The notes beneath the pieces are model-generated. The model was not told the origin of the DNA and ran no database searches. It saw nothing but the letters and a program-made list of their open reading frames with translations. From Nitrospirota bacterium (GTDB lineage: Bacteria; Nitrospirota; Nitrospiria; Nitrospirales; UBA8639): a stretch of 7,364 nt of DNA. Shown piece by piece: positions 1-5,712 of this stretch. The DNA lies in NCBI GenBank assembly GCA_003228495.1, contig QIDY01000074.1, forward strand, positions 1 through 7,364. Reading direction: 5' to 3'. Each line of letters starts with the position of its first letter. The first letter of the stretch is position 1. Position numbers and translations under genes: made by a program.

Positions 1-1092
1 GTCCAACATGAAAGCCTGCTGTTCAATGGAGAAAGCTAAAAATTCCTTGTATTGGGCAGCAGACGGGTCTTCGACCAGTTGCGGTATCCATTGGCTTTCT
101 TCCTGGCTAAGGGCTTCTCGCTTTCGCTTGAGTTGAGTACTTCTTGCTGGTCGATAAGAAACCTCTCCTACCAGCCCTGGATTTTTGACCAAGGCGCGGA
201 TGGTATCCGCCGGAATGGTCAAGAAATGAAACCGTTCAGTGAGACGAAGCGACGGGTCTGCCACCTCCAATAAGGAAAGAATGTGATAAGCACAATTTTC
301 TTTGAAAAAGAAATAATCGAAATAGGCGTTGCCCAACTCCCAGGCATGCATGAGCAGCCGATGAATTTGTTTGGGGGAAAAATTGAGTCGGTATTCCCAA
401 ATATCTCGATTCTCAATATCCCGGTATTCCTGCACTTTTAAATAATAGGGGATGGTCGAGAAAAAGCCCTTGTATCCTCCAAAAATTCCTTTATAGGCGT
501 ATTCGATTCCTGGATTAGGCGGCACCTCCGCCGCATAGTTGATCGTATAGGCGAGAATTCGTGTTTGTTCGGTTTGGTCTTTTGGGTCAACTCGGAGAAA
601 GGTGTGGCCAAACATGGAAGCGGGGTTGTCCATATAGGCTGAGGGAAAAATCATGGAAATGAATTCAGCATTAAATTCATCAAGCCATTGCTGAAAGCGT
701 TTACACGGATGGGGAGGGAGCTTGGTCCTGTCAAATCCCAATTTTTTGTTAAGCCAGTGATAGCGGGCCACAAAAGCGCATTGCGCGGGTTGTTGTGACC
801 GACCGACCAATTCATCAGAAAAAAAGGAAGACAATGTTGCCCTTAACTCTGTCTCAGGATCCGTCTTTCCTTGTTTGGCAAGAAAAAACCCCTCATCGTC
901 AACTTCACTCGTGTGGCCGCCAAAGAAATTTTTACGATAATGGAGTAACAGATGCCAGTAACGGTCTTCGTAGAGTTTTGCTCTGACGGCTTGTTCAGTC
1001 AGTTTCTGAAGATATGGGAGAGTTGTCTTTTGCGCGTTGGCTACAAAAGGAAGAAACAACAGGCCAAGGCAAATTAGAAGCTGTGTGACCAC
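1..1092 (-). CDS. DUF4105 / Lnb-type periplasmic envelope protein (C-terminus cut by window edge)
   Basis: An open frame of 364 codons runs from a GTG at 1092 to base 1 without a stop, so the C-terminus is missing. Residues 1-20 form a signal peptide ending VANA, with the mature protein starting at QKTT. The body carries the hallmarks of the DUF4105 family (now called the Lnb N-terminal periplasmic domain): the motif FGHTFLRVD with His163, and KENCAYHIL with Cys267, the likely catalytic His and Cys. Between them lie the aromatic-rich YKGIFGGYKGFFSTIPYY segment and a WELGNAYFDYFFF helix. Known family members are typically much longer, about 600 residues, so a substantial part lies outside the window. 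At least one member is reported to N-acylate lipoproteins; whether this one does is inference. The start is chosen because it gives a compact signal peptide, but no Shine-Dalgarno sequence precedes it. It follows the DUF3015 gene by 56 bases, with a terminator hairpin between them. Confidence 0.85.
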   Translation of the reverse strand, partial: MVTQLLICLGLLFLPFVANAQKTTLPYLQKLTEQAVRAKLYEDRYWHLLLHYRKNFFGGHTSEVDDEGFFLAKQGKTDPETELRATLSSFFSDELVGRSQQPAQCAFVARYHWLNKKLGFDRTKLPPHPCKRFQQWLDEFNAEFISMIFPSAYMDNPASMFGHTFLRVDPKDQTEQTRILAYTINYAAEVPPNPGIEYAYKGIFGGYKGFFSTIPYYLKVQEYRDIENRDIWEYRLNFSPKQIHRLLMHAWELGNAYFDYFFFKENCAYHILSLLEVADPSLRLTERFHFLTIPADTIRALVKNPGLVGEVSYRPARSTQLKRKREALSQEESQWIPQLVEDPSAAQYKEFLAFSIEQQAFMLD

Positions 1093-1101
1093 ATGCGGGG
1101 A

Positions 1102-1140
1102 AGAAAAAATAATAGGCTCCAGCTTAAAAAGCTGGAGCCT
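1102..1140 (-). terminator. Rho-independent terminator after the DUF3015 gene
   Basis: A perfect 12-bp stem (AGGCTCCAGCTT at 1114-1125 with AAGCTGGAGCCT at 1129-1140) closes a 3-base loop. On the minus strand it is followed by TATTATTTTTT. No T-run follows on the plus strand, so it acts on minus-strand transcripts. It lies only about 10 bases upstream of the predicted start of the DUF4105 gene, so that gene needs read-through or its own very close promoter. Confidence 0.85.
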
Positions 1141-1148
1141 AACGAAGT

Positions 1149-1667
1149 CTATTTCTTTGTGGTGGCTTGCGCTAAAACAACATGGCCTGCCATGGCGTCA
1201 TGAAGAGCCTTTACCACGGCTTTTGGAGATGATTCTCCGGCTTGAACCAGGGTTGTATAGTTCTCTTGCGTCATCGCAAAAAATTCTTGGTGATGTTCTT
1301 CGGGAATGCCCAGCAATGTAGCCAATGATGTCAAATGTTCACCTTGGCCCTGCGCCATTTCTTGTGATAAGTTGTCGAAATTCAGGGCTGTAAACACATT
1401 GACTTTTTCTGATGCCCAAACCTGTCCATCGTTGGTGCAGCCGGAAGTTCCCGAACTGATTCCAAACGTTTGAGACCCGGAGGTGCCATTAGTTGTGGCC
1501 ATCATAACCTGAGGAGCAATATTATGAGATTTTTCCGAATAGTCTGACCAAGCTAATTTCCCCAAGCCGCACCCCGGCCCACCGTTATCGTGAGCCCCTA
1601 AAGCCATTCCCGACATTCCCGTGAGCAGAAACAATGCGATCACGCACACCCATAGTTTTTTTGCCAT
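1149..1667 (-). CDS. DUF3015 family exported protein
   Basis: A protein of 172 residues. The ATG at 1667 is preceded by the strong ribosome binding site GAGGAGGG and opens directly into a signal peptide (MAKK plus a hydrophobic run to about residue 23, cleavage near ALGA). An upstream in-frame start at 1721 would overlap the -10 box and is rejected. The mature part shows the DUF3015 signature: GPGCGLGKLAW near residues 31-40, then ATTNGTSGSQTFGISSGTSGC with Cys77. Cys33 and Cys77 could form a disulfide. Next come N-[FL]-T-ALNFDNLSQEMAQGQGE and a helical C-terminus. The biochemical role of the family is not known to me. The protein is presumably periplasmic. It lies just upstream of the DUF4105 gene on the same strand, which suggests a shared envelope role (inference). 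Confidence 0.9.
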   Translation of the reverse strand: MAKKLWVCVIALFLLTGMSGMALGAHDNGGPGCGLGKLAWSDYSEKSHNIAPQVMMATTNGTSGSQTFGISSGTSGCTNDGQVWASEKVNVFTALNFDNLSQEMAQGQGEHLTSLATLLGIPEEHHQEFFAMTQENYTTLVQAGESSPKAVVKALHDAMAGHVVLAQATTKK

Positions 1668-1720
1668 GCAGCCCTCCTCTAAGTGGATACAAAAAGATTT
1701 TTTTATCTCTCGTGAAGTCA

Positions 1721-1747
1721 ATTATAACAAAATTTTGTGCAATGCAA
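1721..1747 (-). promoter_or_regulatory. Sigma-70-type promoter of the DUF3015 gene with overlapping palindrome
   Basis: Reading the minus strand, a perfect -10 box TATAAT lies at 1726-1721. A weak -35 (TTTGCA or TTGCAT) lies 15-16 bases upstream. The spacer holds a perfect 12-bp palindrome, ACAAAATTTTGT at 1727-1738, abutting the -10 box. This could be an operator or simply AT-rich promoter DNA. The predicted transcript would have a leader of about 45 bases ending in the GAGGAGGG ribosome binding site. Confidence 0.55.
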
Positions 1748-1787
1748 AGAAAACTCTCCACGTGAATGTATGGGAAACATTTCTTAT

Positions 1788-1937
1788 GGGAATGTTGAAA
1801 AAAGCCGCTAGCCTTCGCAAAAGCTACGGCCTGCATGCCAGCGGCGTTCCCTGCCTTCGCCGAGCCTATTTCGCCGAAGTGGTTACGAAGGCTGAAAGCG
1901 GCTACGCGCAGGCGAACGGACTTTTTTGACCATTCCC
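1788..1937. repeat. 150-bp intergenic element with terminal inverted repeats (MITE/REP-like)
   Basis: The ends are imperfect inverted repeats: gggaatgttgaaaaaa at 1788-1803 and ttttttgaccattccc at 1922-1937, matching at 14 of 16 positions. Inside, agccgctagccttcg (1803-1817) pairs with cgaaggctgaaagcggct (1886-1903) apart from a 3-base bulge. A central cttcg/cgaag pair lies around 1855-1879. The whole can fold into a long imperfect hairpin with A-runs and T-runs at its ends. It encodes nothing. The layout resembles palindromic intergenic repeats that I recall as common in Nitrospira genomes. It could be a non-autonomous mobile element, and its T-rich end could also help end transcription. Confidence 0.6.
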
Positions 1938-2210
1938 CTCGGCTGGCTGATATCGATTTCTCCTAGAACGTTTCTCTTCGGGAGGGAAATATTCAACAGG
2001 CTCTGGAAAGGAAACGTAGAAGAAGCAGACCCTAATGGGAGAATGTGGCGGAACCATCAGAAACCGGGCCTGGGAAAGTTTGCGCAGATCTTAGGATTGT
2101 CTGTCGGGTTGAACGAGGTTTGTTGTCCATTGTTCCGAGGGGTCTGTCCGGCCCTCTTCATAAAATCAGGGCCAGACCAATTCTGTTTGGAAGAGTTTTG
2201 GAAGGATCCC
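1938..2210. other. Intergenic stretch with no convincing gene
   Basis: About 270 bases lie between the repeat element and the end of the next minus-strand gene. An open plus-strand frame crosses it (1926-2231), but it starts inside the repeat, has no ribosome binding site, is rich in Cys, Trp and Pro, and resembles no family I know. The only structure I see is an imperfect hairpin at 2141-2178. There may be decayed sequence here, but nothing identifiable. Confidence 0.5.
2141..2178. other. Imperfect stem-loop downstream of the small two-segment protein gene
   Basis: GGTCT plus GGCCCT (2141-2145 and 2150-2155) pairs with AGGGCCAGACC (2168-2178), giving 11 base pairs with a 4-base bulge and a 12-base loop. 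It lies 32 bases beyond the stop of the minus-strand gene at 2211. There is no T-run on either side, so a classical terminator is doubtful. It could be a 3'-end stabilising structure. Confidence 0.35.
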
Positions 2211-2468
2211 TTACTTGCAATGTCGCCGTAATCTCTTAATGACTTTCTCTGTTTCTTTGACGGGTTTTGCCGGCCATAATGTTAAGGCTCCCATAAATAT
2301 ACTTAACACTACTAAAAGTAGGAGAGTCGTTGTCCCATCTGGTCGGTTGAGTTGGTCTAGATATAAGGTCTGGGCATTGGCTAGAACTTGGTCTGCCGTG
2401 GAAGCGCCGCCTAGGAGCAGCATGGTCATCATTGACCCTATGATCATTCCGACAAATGTTTTTAGCAT
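2211..2468 (-). CDS. Small hypothetical protein with two hydrophobic segments
   Basis: A protein of 85 residues. The ATG at 2468 is well supported by AAGGAG seven bases upstream. Residues 5-22 are hydrophobic and Met/Gly-rich (a signal peptide ending near STA at residue 25, or a first membrane helix). A short polar stretch with LANAQTLYLDQLNRPDG follows, then a clear membrane helix at about residues 47-65 ending ALTLWPA. The last 18 residues are strongly basic (KVIKRLRRHCK), as expected of a cytoplasmic tail under the positive-inside rule. I do not recognise the family. The preceding and following genes are well separated, so it is probably a single-gene transcript. Confidence 0.65.
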   Translation of the reverse strand: MLKTFVGMIIGSMMTMLLLGGASTADQVLANAQTLYLDQLNRPDGTTTLLLLVVLSIFMGALTLWPAKPVKETEKVIKRLRRHCK

Positions 2469-2560
2469 CAGGTTTCTCCTTTTCTAGAGGATTGTAACGG
2501 TGTTCATCGATCACCTAGAATTTAAGGGAATTATGGCCTCTTCGGATTACATGGCGCTCC

Positions 2561-2589
2561 TATATGGAACAACAGGTCTCTGGTCTCAA
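2561..2589 (-). promoter_or_regulatory. Possible promoter of the small two-segment protein gene
   Basis: On the minus strand a -35-like TTGAGA (2589-2584) and a -10-like CATATA (2566-2561) are separated by 17 bases, about 95 bases before the start codon. The spacer contains a direct repeat GAGACC-A-GAGACC that overlaps the end of the -35 box. The matches are moderate, and AT-rich intergenic DNA gives such hits by chance. Confidence 0.3.
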
Positions 2590-2707
2590 TCGATTGTTAC
2601 TTTAAAAAATATCGAGAGGAAGGGAGAAGAGTAAATACCGCGAACGGGTTAGAGCCTAAGGGCTGGTAGTATGGAGAAAAAGTGAAGAAAGACAAATAGG
2701 AATGGCG

Positions 2708-3076
2708 CTAGGGCTGAAGGGCTAATTGAACCAAAGAGAGAAATTCACTGAAATTGCAGGGTTTATCCAGAATGGCAAACACTCCTGCCTGACGTGCCCG
2801 ATGCTTTTCTTGTTTGTTGAGATGCCCACTCAAGAGAATAACTGGGGGTTCATTTTCAAGTTTCTGGTGAAGTTGGATTCGGTCGATAAAGTCTAAACCA
2901 GTCAGAACCGGCATTTGATTGTCAGAAATAATCAAGTCAGTCTGGTGTGTGCCTAACCATTCAAGGGCTTCGGAACCATTGCTCACTTCAACACATTCTA
3001 AGTTTTGGGATTCCAAGACAAGGCGCAGGGCCTCACGAGCACTGGTATTATCATCCACTAACAGCACCTTTTTCAT
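2708..3076 (-). CDS. Stand-alone response-regulator receiver (CheY-like)
   Basis: A protein of 122 residues that is a single receiver domain with no output domain. It opens MKKVLLVDDN, with the acidic pair Asp8-Asp9. The phosphoacceptor is Asp52 in DLIISDNQMP. The switch residue is Ser83 in VILLSGH, and the conserved Lys is Lys105 in LDKPC. It would receive phosphate from a histidine kinase and signal through protein contacts. No kinase lies in the window, so the partner is unknown. I prefer the ATG at 3076 because the fold begins there and GGTGG lies eight bases upstream. An in-frame ATG at 3097 would add MRRVDGQ and cannot be excluded. Asn53 and Gln54 after the phosphorylated Asp are a mild departure from the common D-x-x-MP composition; the MP is kept. 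Confidence 0.9.
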   Translation of the reverse strand: MKKVLLVDDNTSAREALRLVLESQNLECVEVSNGSEALEWLGTHQTDLIISDNQMPVLTGLDFIDRIQLHQKLENEPPVILLSGHLNKQEKHRARQAGVFAILDKPCNFSEFLSLVQLALQP

Positions 3077-3356
3077 TTGTCCGTCCACCCTTCTCATATG
3101 TCCGGCACTAGCTCCTTGTTAGGTATTTTTTACAACCTGGCATGTGAAAGGTCAGCGCGTCTACCCCCCGTATGGCCTAGGTTCCATTCACGTGTTACCC
3201 TGTTATCTTCCCAATAAAAACTCTGAACCTCATGTTGATTATCATTGTTCATTCAAAAGGAACCTAGAAAGGGCGCAATTGTACTTATTTTCCCTCCCAT
3301 TTTCAATATAAGGCTTTTTGAAAAAACTGCGCCCGGCAGATGGGCCATTGTCCCCT
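3077..3356. other. Intergenic region upstream of the receiver gene
   Basis: No gene is seen. It contains two spaced perfect inverted repeats: CTAGGTTCC (3177-3185) with GGAACCTAG (3259-3267), and GGGCGCA (3271-3277) with TGCGCCC (3328-3334). An AT-rich stretch (3232-3255, tgattatcattgttcattc) only partly resembles a Fur box. The promoter of the receiver gene should lie here, but I cannot assign it with confidence. Confidence 0.4.
3321..3339 (-). terminator. Weak terminator after the HEAT-repeat lipoprotein gene
   Basis: On the minus strand, 18 bases after the stop codon, CTGC-CGGGC-GCAG forms a short 4-bp stem that is followed at once by TTTTTT. The stem is shorter than usual, so function is uncertain. 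It would close the tatA-lipoprotein transcript. Confidence 0.4.
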
Positions 3357-4139
3357 TTAGGCCTCTTCGCCAATTTGAGCAAGGCTCCATGTTGCCCAAA
3401 AATGAACATCGGGCGTAGGGTCTGTTTCTCTAGCCTGACGGAGGGCGGGTATGTCGGCGGGGCCTCCTAATTTGCCCAAGCGAAAGGCCGCTTCTGAGCG
3501 TACGCCAACATTGGAATCTTGAAGGAGATGTGTACGCATGACTAAAAGGCCACGGGAGTCCCCTAGTTCGCCTAGTCCAGCAATAGCAGTTTGACGAATC
3601 AGTGGGTCAGGGCTTTTAAGAGCCTGAATGAATAACGAATAGGCAAAGGGGAATTCAAATTGGGCGAGTACTTGGATAATCGTGAGTTGGGTTGCCGGTG
3701 TAGAAATGCTGTAGGCTTCCGCAAAAACTTGCATCACCTCTTCTGAAATAGTCGTTTGACGTAAGGCTAAAACAACGGCCTGTCGAACGGAATCTGAAGG
3801 GTCGGTAATATGCTGGACCAAGGCAATTAATGCCTCTTGGGTAAGGGAGTCGGCTATGTTCCCCAAGGCCCATGCGCTCCATTGTCGAACTTCTTCATCT
3901 GGATCTGATAAGGACGAGACCAAAGCAGAAATACTTTGAGGATTGCTAAGTTTCCCCAAAGACAAGGCTGCCGTTCGTCGGACATCAGGTTGGGAGTTAT
4001 CTAATAAGGCGATGAGTCGTTCTGTAACCCGTTCTGGAGGTTCTGGCGTGGTTTCCGCGACACATCCGAATAGAAGCGCGAACAGGCAGAGGGAACCAAG
4101 AAAGGTTCTGGGCCTTGAAAAGAAAGGAAAAATTCGCAA
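3357..4139 (-). CDS. HEAT-repeat lipoprotein
   Basis: A protein of 260 residues from the TTG at 4139. That start lies 10 bases after the tatA stop and gives a compact lipoprotein signal: MRIFPFF, a hydrophobic run, then the lipobox LLFG-Cys26. Alanine at +2 after the Cys would, by the E. coli rule, allow export to the outer membrane. A second in-frame TTG at 4202 would overlap tatA and give an overlong N-terminus rich in Pro and Asn. The mature part is nearly all HEAT-like repeats of about 30 residues. Recurrent D-x-x-VR-x-x-A and ALG-x-L/I patterns occur in DVRRTAALSLGKL, EVRQWSAWALGNI, SVRQAVVLALRQ, LIRQTAIAGLGEL and GVRSEAAFRLGKL, about six or seven units in all. Such solenoids are usually protein-binding scaffolds; the partner is unknown. 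No catalytic motif is seen. The start codon is weakly supported by any ribosome binding site and may rely on coupling to tatA. Confidence 0.85.
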   Translation of the reverse strand: MRIFPFFSRPRTFLGSLCLFALLFGCVAETTPEPPERVTERLIALLDNSQPDVRRTAALSLGKLSNPQSISALVSSLSDPDEEVRQWSAWALGNIADSLTQEALIALVQHITDPSDSVRQAVVLALRQTTISEEVMQVFAEAYSISTPATQLTIIQVLAQFEFPFAYSLFIQALKSPDPLIRQTAIAGLGELGDSRGLLVMRTHLLQDSNVGVRSEAAFRLGKLGGPADIPALRQARETDPTPDVHFWATWSLAQIGEEA

Positions 4140-4149
4140 GAAACCGCTA

Positions 4150-4956
4150 TTATACGGAGCTGGAGGGTTCTTTAGAGGCCAAGGGTTGTTTGGCCACTTC
4201 AATAGATTCTTTCATCTCCTGTTCGGCGGCTTCCATTTCTGCTTGGATTGTCCGCATCTGAGGATCAATGGAATTTTTAATATCTGCGGCGGCATCCCGG
4301 AAGGTTCGTACGGCACTCCCAAGTCCTTCACCAAGGGATTGCATATCTTGGGGCCCCGTTGAGACTGCTTGGGCTTTGCGGGCTGCCTGCTGGGCTTGGA
4401 CCCTTGCAACGGCTTGTTTATTGACAATGGCTGAAGGCCGCTTTGCCACGGGCTTAGGCTGGGCACCTGGAGGCAGGGGAGGATATTGGGCGGATGCGGT
4501 CGGTACCGGTTGTGCTTGACGGTCTTCCATGGACATGGGGGCAGGGACGGTTATGCCTGGTTGACCAGGTGGTAAAGCGGAACCGCTCGGATCTTTGCTG
4601 GGTTGTTGAGCGGATTGAGGTCCTGCACCTTGATACAGCAAAGCCGCTGCTGTACCTGGGGTCTGTTCCGGCCCTGGTTGATAGGGTTGATTGGCCGCTT
4701 GTGCAGCCTGAGTGGAGGCTGAAGTTTGAGCCGAGGGCAAAGTTTCTGACGTACCACCGGCGAGCTCACTTGCTTGGGGTGAGGCCTGTGGATCATTGGG
4801 ATCCATAGGAGGAGATATATCTGCGACCTCCTTTTTGAAGCCCCTCAGAGCTTTCCCAACGCCTTCACCAATTTGCGGCAATCGACCGGCCCCGAAAATA
4901 ATCAGGAAGATCACCAAAATTATCATCAATTCCGAGAACCCCATGGTTCCGAACAT
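4150..4956 (-). CDS. tatA: Sec-independent (twin-arginine) translocase subunit TatA, with long tail
   Basis: A protein of 268 residues; typical TatA proteins have 60-100. The ATG at 4956 follows AAAGGGTG and starts the canonical domain, while an earlier frame extension to 5007 is rejected. Residues 7-21 are the membrane helix with Glu9. FGAGRLP (21-27) is the TatA hinge, and residues 29-47 (IGEGVGKALRGFKKEVADI) are the amphipathic helix. These suit the subunit that oligomerises with TatBC to move folded proteins carrying RR signals across the inner membrane. Residues 54-205 are a low-complexity Pro/Gln/Ala/Ser linker. Residues 207-255 are helical: SLGEGLGSAVRTFRDAAADI repeats the sequence of the first amphipathic helix, and a charged EMEAAEQEMKESIE helix follows. 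Members with Glu at this position can blur the TatA/TatB distinction, and a TatB-like role is possible. No tatB or tatC is in the window. The HEAT lipoprotein follows 10 bases downstream. Confidence 0.9.
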   Translation of the reverse strand: MFGTMGFSELMIILVIFLIIFGAGRLPQIGEGVGKALRGFKKEVADISPPMDPNDPQASPQASELAGGTSETLPSAQTSASTQAAQAANQPYQPGPEQTPGTAAALLYQGAGPQSAQQPSKDPSGSALPPGQPGITVPAPMSMEDRQAQPVPTASAQYPPLPPGAQPKPVAKRPSAIVNKQAVARVQAQQAARKAQAVSTGPQDMQSLGEGLGSAVRTFRDAAADIKNSIDPQMRTIQAEMEAAEQEMKESIEVAKQPLASKEPSSSV

Positions 4957-5015
4957 GGTAACACCCTTTCTTTTCAGGCAAATATCACGAGCTGTCAATC
5001 TAAACAATTGAAAAG

Positions 5016-5045
5016 ACTCTATCGTTCAAGATTGACGAGTGTCAA
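5016..5045 (-). promoter_or_regulatory. Sigma-70-type promoter of the tatA operon with overlapping inverted repeat
   Basis: On the minus strand a perfect -35 TTGACA (5045-5040) and a -10-like TAGAGT (5021-5016) are 18 bases apart, some 60 bases before the tatA start. The -35 box is one arm of the inverted repeat TTGAC-gagt-GTCAA (5032-5045), so a bound regulator would cover the promoter. The second arm also offers a -35-like TTGACG facing the divergent plus-strand gene, but I find no good matching -10 for it. Confidence 0.55.
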
Positions 5046-5129
5046 CCTAAATGCGGTAGGCTTTGGAGTTGCTGGGTTGTCTGCCTTTGCTTCTTGCCAA
5101 TCTTCTTTGAGAAAATAAGTAGGTTCCCG

Positions 5130-5600
5130 ATGTCTCTACTTTCACCACCACAAATTCCCCTCTTCCGAATTACCCTTTTTTATGGGCCGGAGCAGTTTGA
5201 AGGTGCAGCAGACACCATACACTGTGTCTTTAATGTAAAAAAACGATCCTGGAAAGGCGGAGTGCAAGTCGGAATAGTTTTGAAGAGGGATCAAATAGGA
5301 CGGTTAGAGAAACAACTCGAAGTTCAGCCTTGGCTTGAAGAACATCTTGGCGGGGTTCCCCGTGATGAACGAGAAGACTTTTTAAAAACGGGGAACGATT
5401 TATTCACCCAATTCGTTTGTTTTCACAAACTGGGAATCTATATTCAGCAGGGCATTCAACAAGAGAATACTCAAGTCTTGGGGGATTTCCTTATTTCGGA
5501 AACTGACGAAGCGGTCCAACGCGAGGCGGAAAAAATTAAGCAACAGATTATTGTCGAGTTAGATGTTACGGAATTCGAAACGGGCAAGAAACTGACCTAA
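5130..5600 (+). CDS. Hypothetical soluble protein divergent from tatA
   Basis: A protein of 156 residues from the ATG at 5130, which follows AAGTAGG by six bases. An in-frame TTG at 5094 would add 12 residues without a better ribosome binding site. There is no signal peptide or membrane segment. The N-terminal half looks like a mixed beta fold (PLFRITLFYGPEQFEGAADTIHCVFNVKKRSWKGGVQVGIVL). The second half is helical and charged, with LEKQLEVQPWLEEHL, ETDEAVQREAEKIKQQIIVEL and a coiled-coil-like stretch near the end. Two Cys residues occur (HCVF and FVCFH). I do not recognise the family and assign no function. The opposite orientation to tatA with 173 bases between starts means the two genes share an upstream region. 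Confidence 0.75.
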   Translation: MSLLSPPQIPLFRITLFYGPEQFEGAADTIHCVFNVKKRSWKGGVQVGIVLKRDQIGRLEKQLEVQPWLEEHLGGVPRDEREDFLKTGNDLFTQFVCFHKLGIYIQQGIQQENTQVLGDFLISETDEAVQREAEKIKQQIIVELDVTEFETGKKLT

Positions 5601-5646
5601 GGCATAAATTTTGCTATCGTTACATTAAATACGTGAGAGAGAAGTA

Positions 5647-5695
5647 TTCACAATAAGGGGGCGTCTAAACAAGGGGTTTTTTTAGAGGCACAAAG
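5647..5695 (+). other. Leader with A/T-rich stem and strong ribosome binding site
   Basis: The stretch before the gene at 5713 carries TCTAAA (5665-5670) that can pair with TTTAGA after an aagggg loop and a run of seven T's. It could be a weak terminator for the gene ending at 5600 or merely A/T-rich leader. The very strong AAAGGAGGGG that follows (from 5698) drives the GTG start at 5713. Confidence 0.25.
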
Positions 5696-5712
5696 AAAAA
5701 GGAGGGGCAGGC

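Noticed and set aside
1037..1321. Plus-strand frame of 94 codons
   Set aside because: It runs through the terminator hairpin and antisense to two recognisable genes, and has no ribosome binding site or family resemblance.
1926..2231. Plus-strand open frame of 101 codons
   Set aside because: It starts inside the repeat element, lacks a ribosome binding site, has an unusual residue mix, and overlaps the end of a well-supported minus-strand gene.
3232..3255. Possible Fur box (tgattatcattgttcattc)
   Set aside because: Only one half resembles the consensus, and AT-rich intergenic DNA gives such partial matches easily.
4268..4808. Open frames on the plus strand opposite tatA
   Set aside because: They are by-products of the GC-rich Pro/Ala/Gln codons of the TatA linker; the minus-strand protein has a recognisable family domain.
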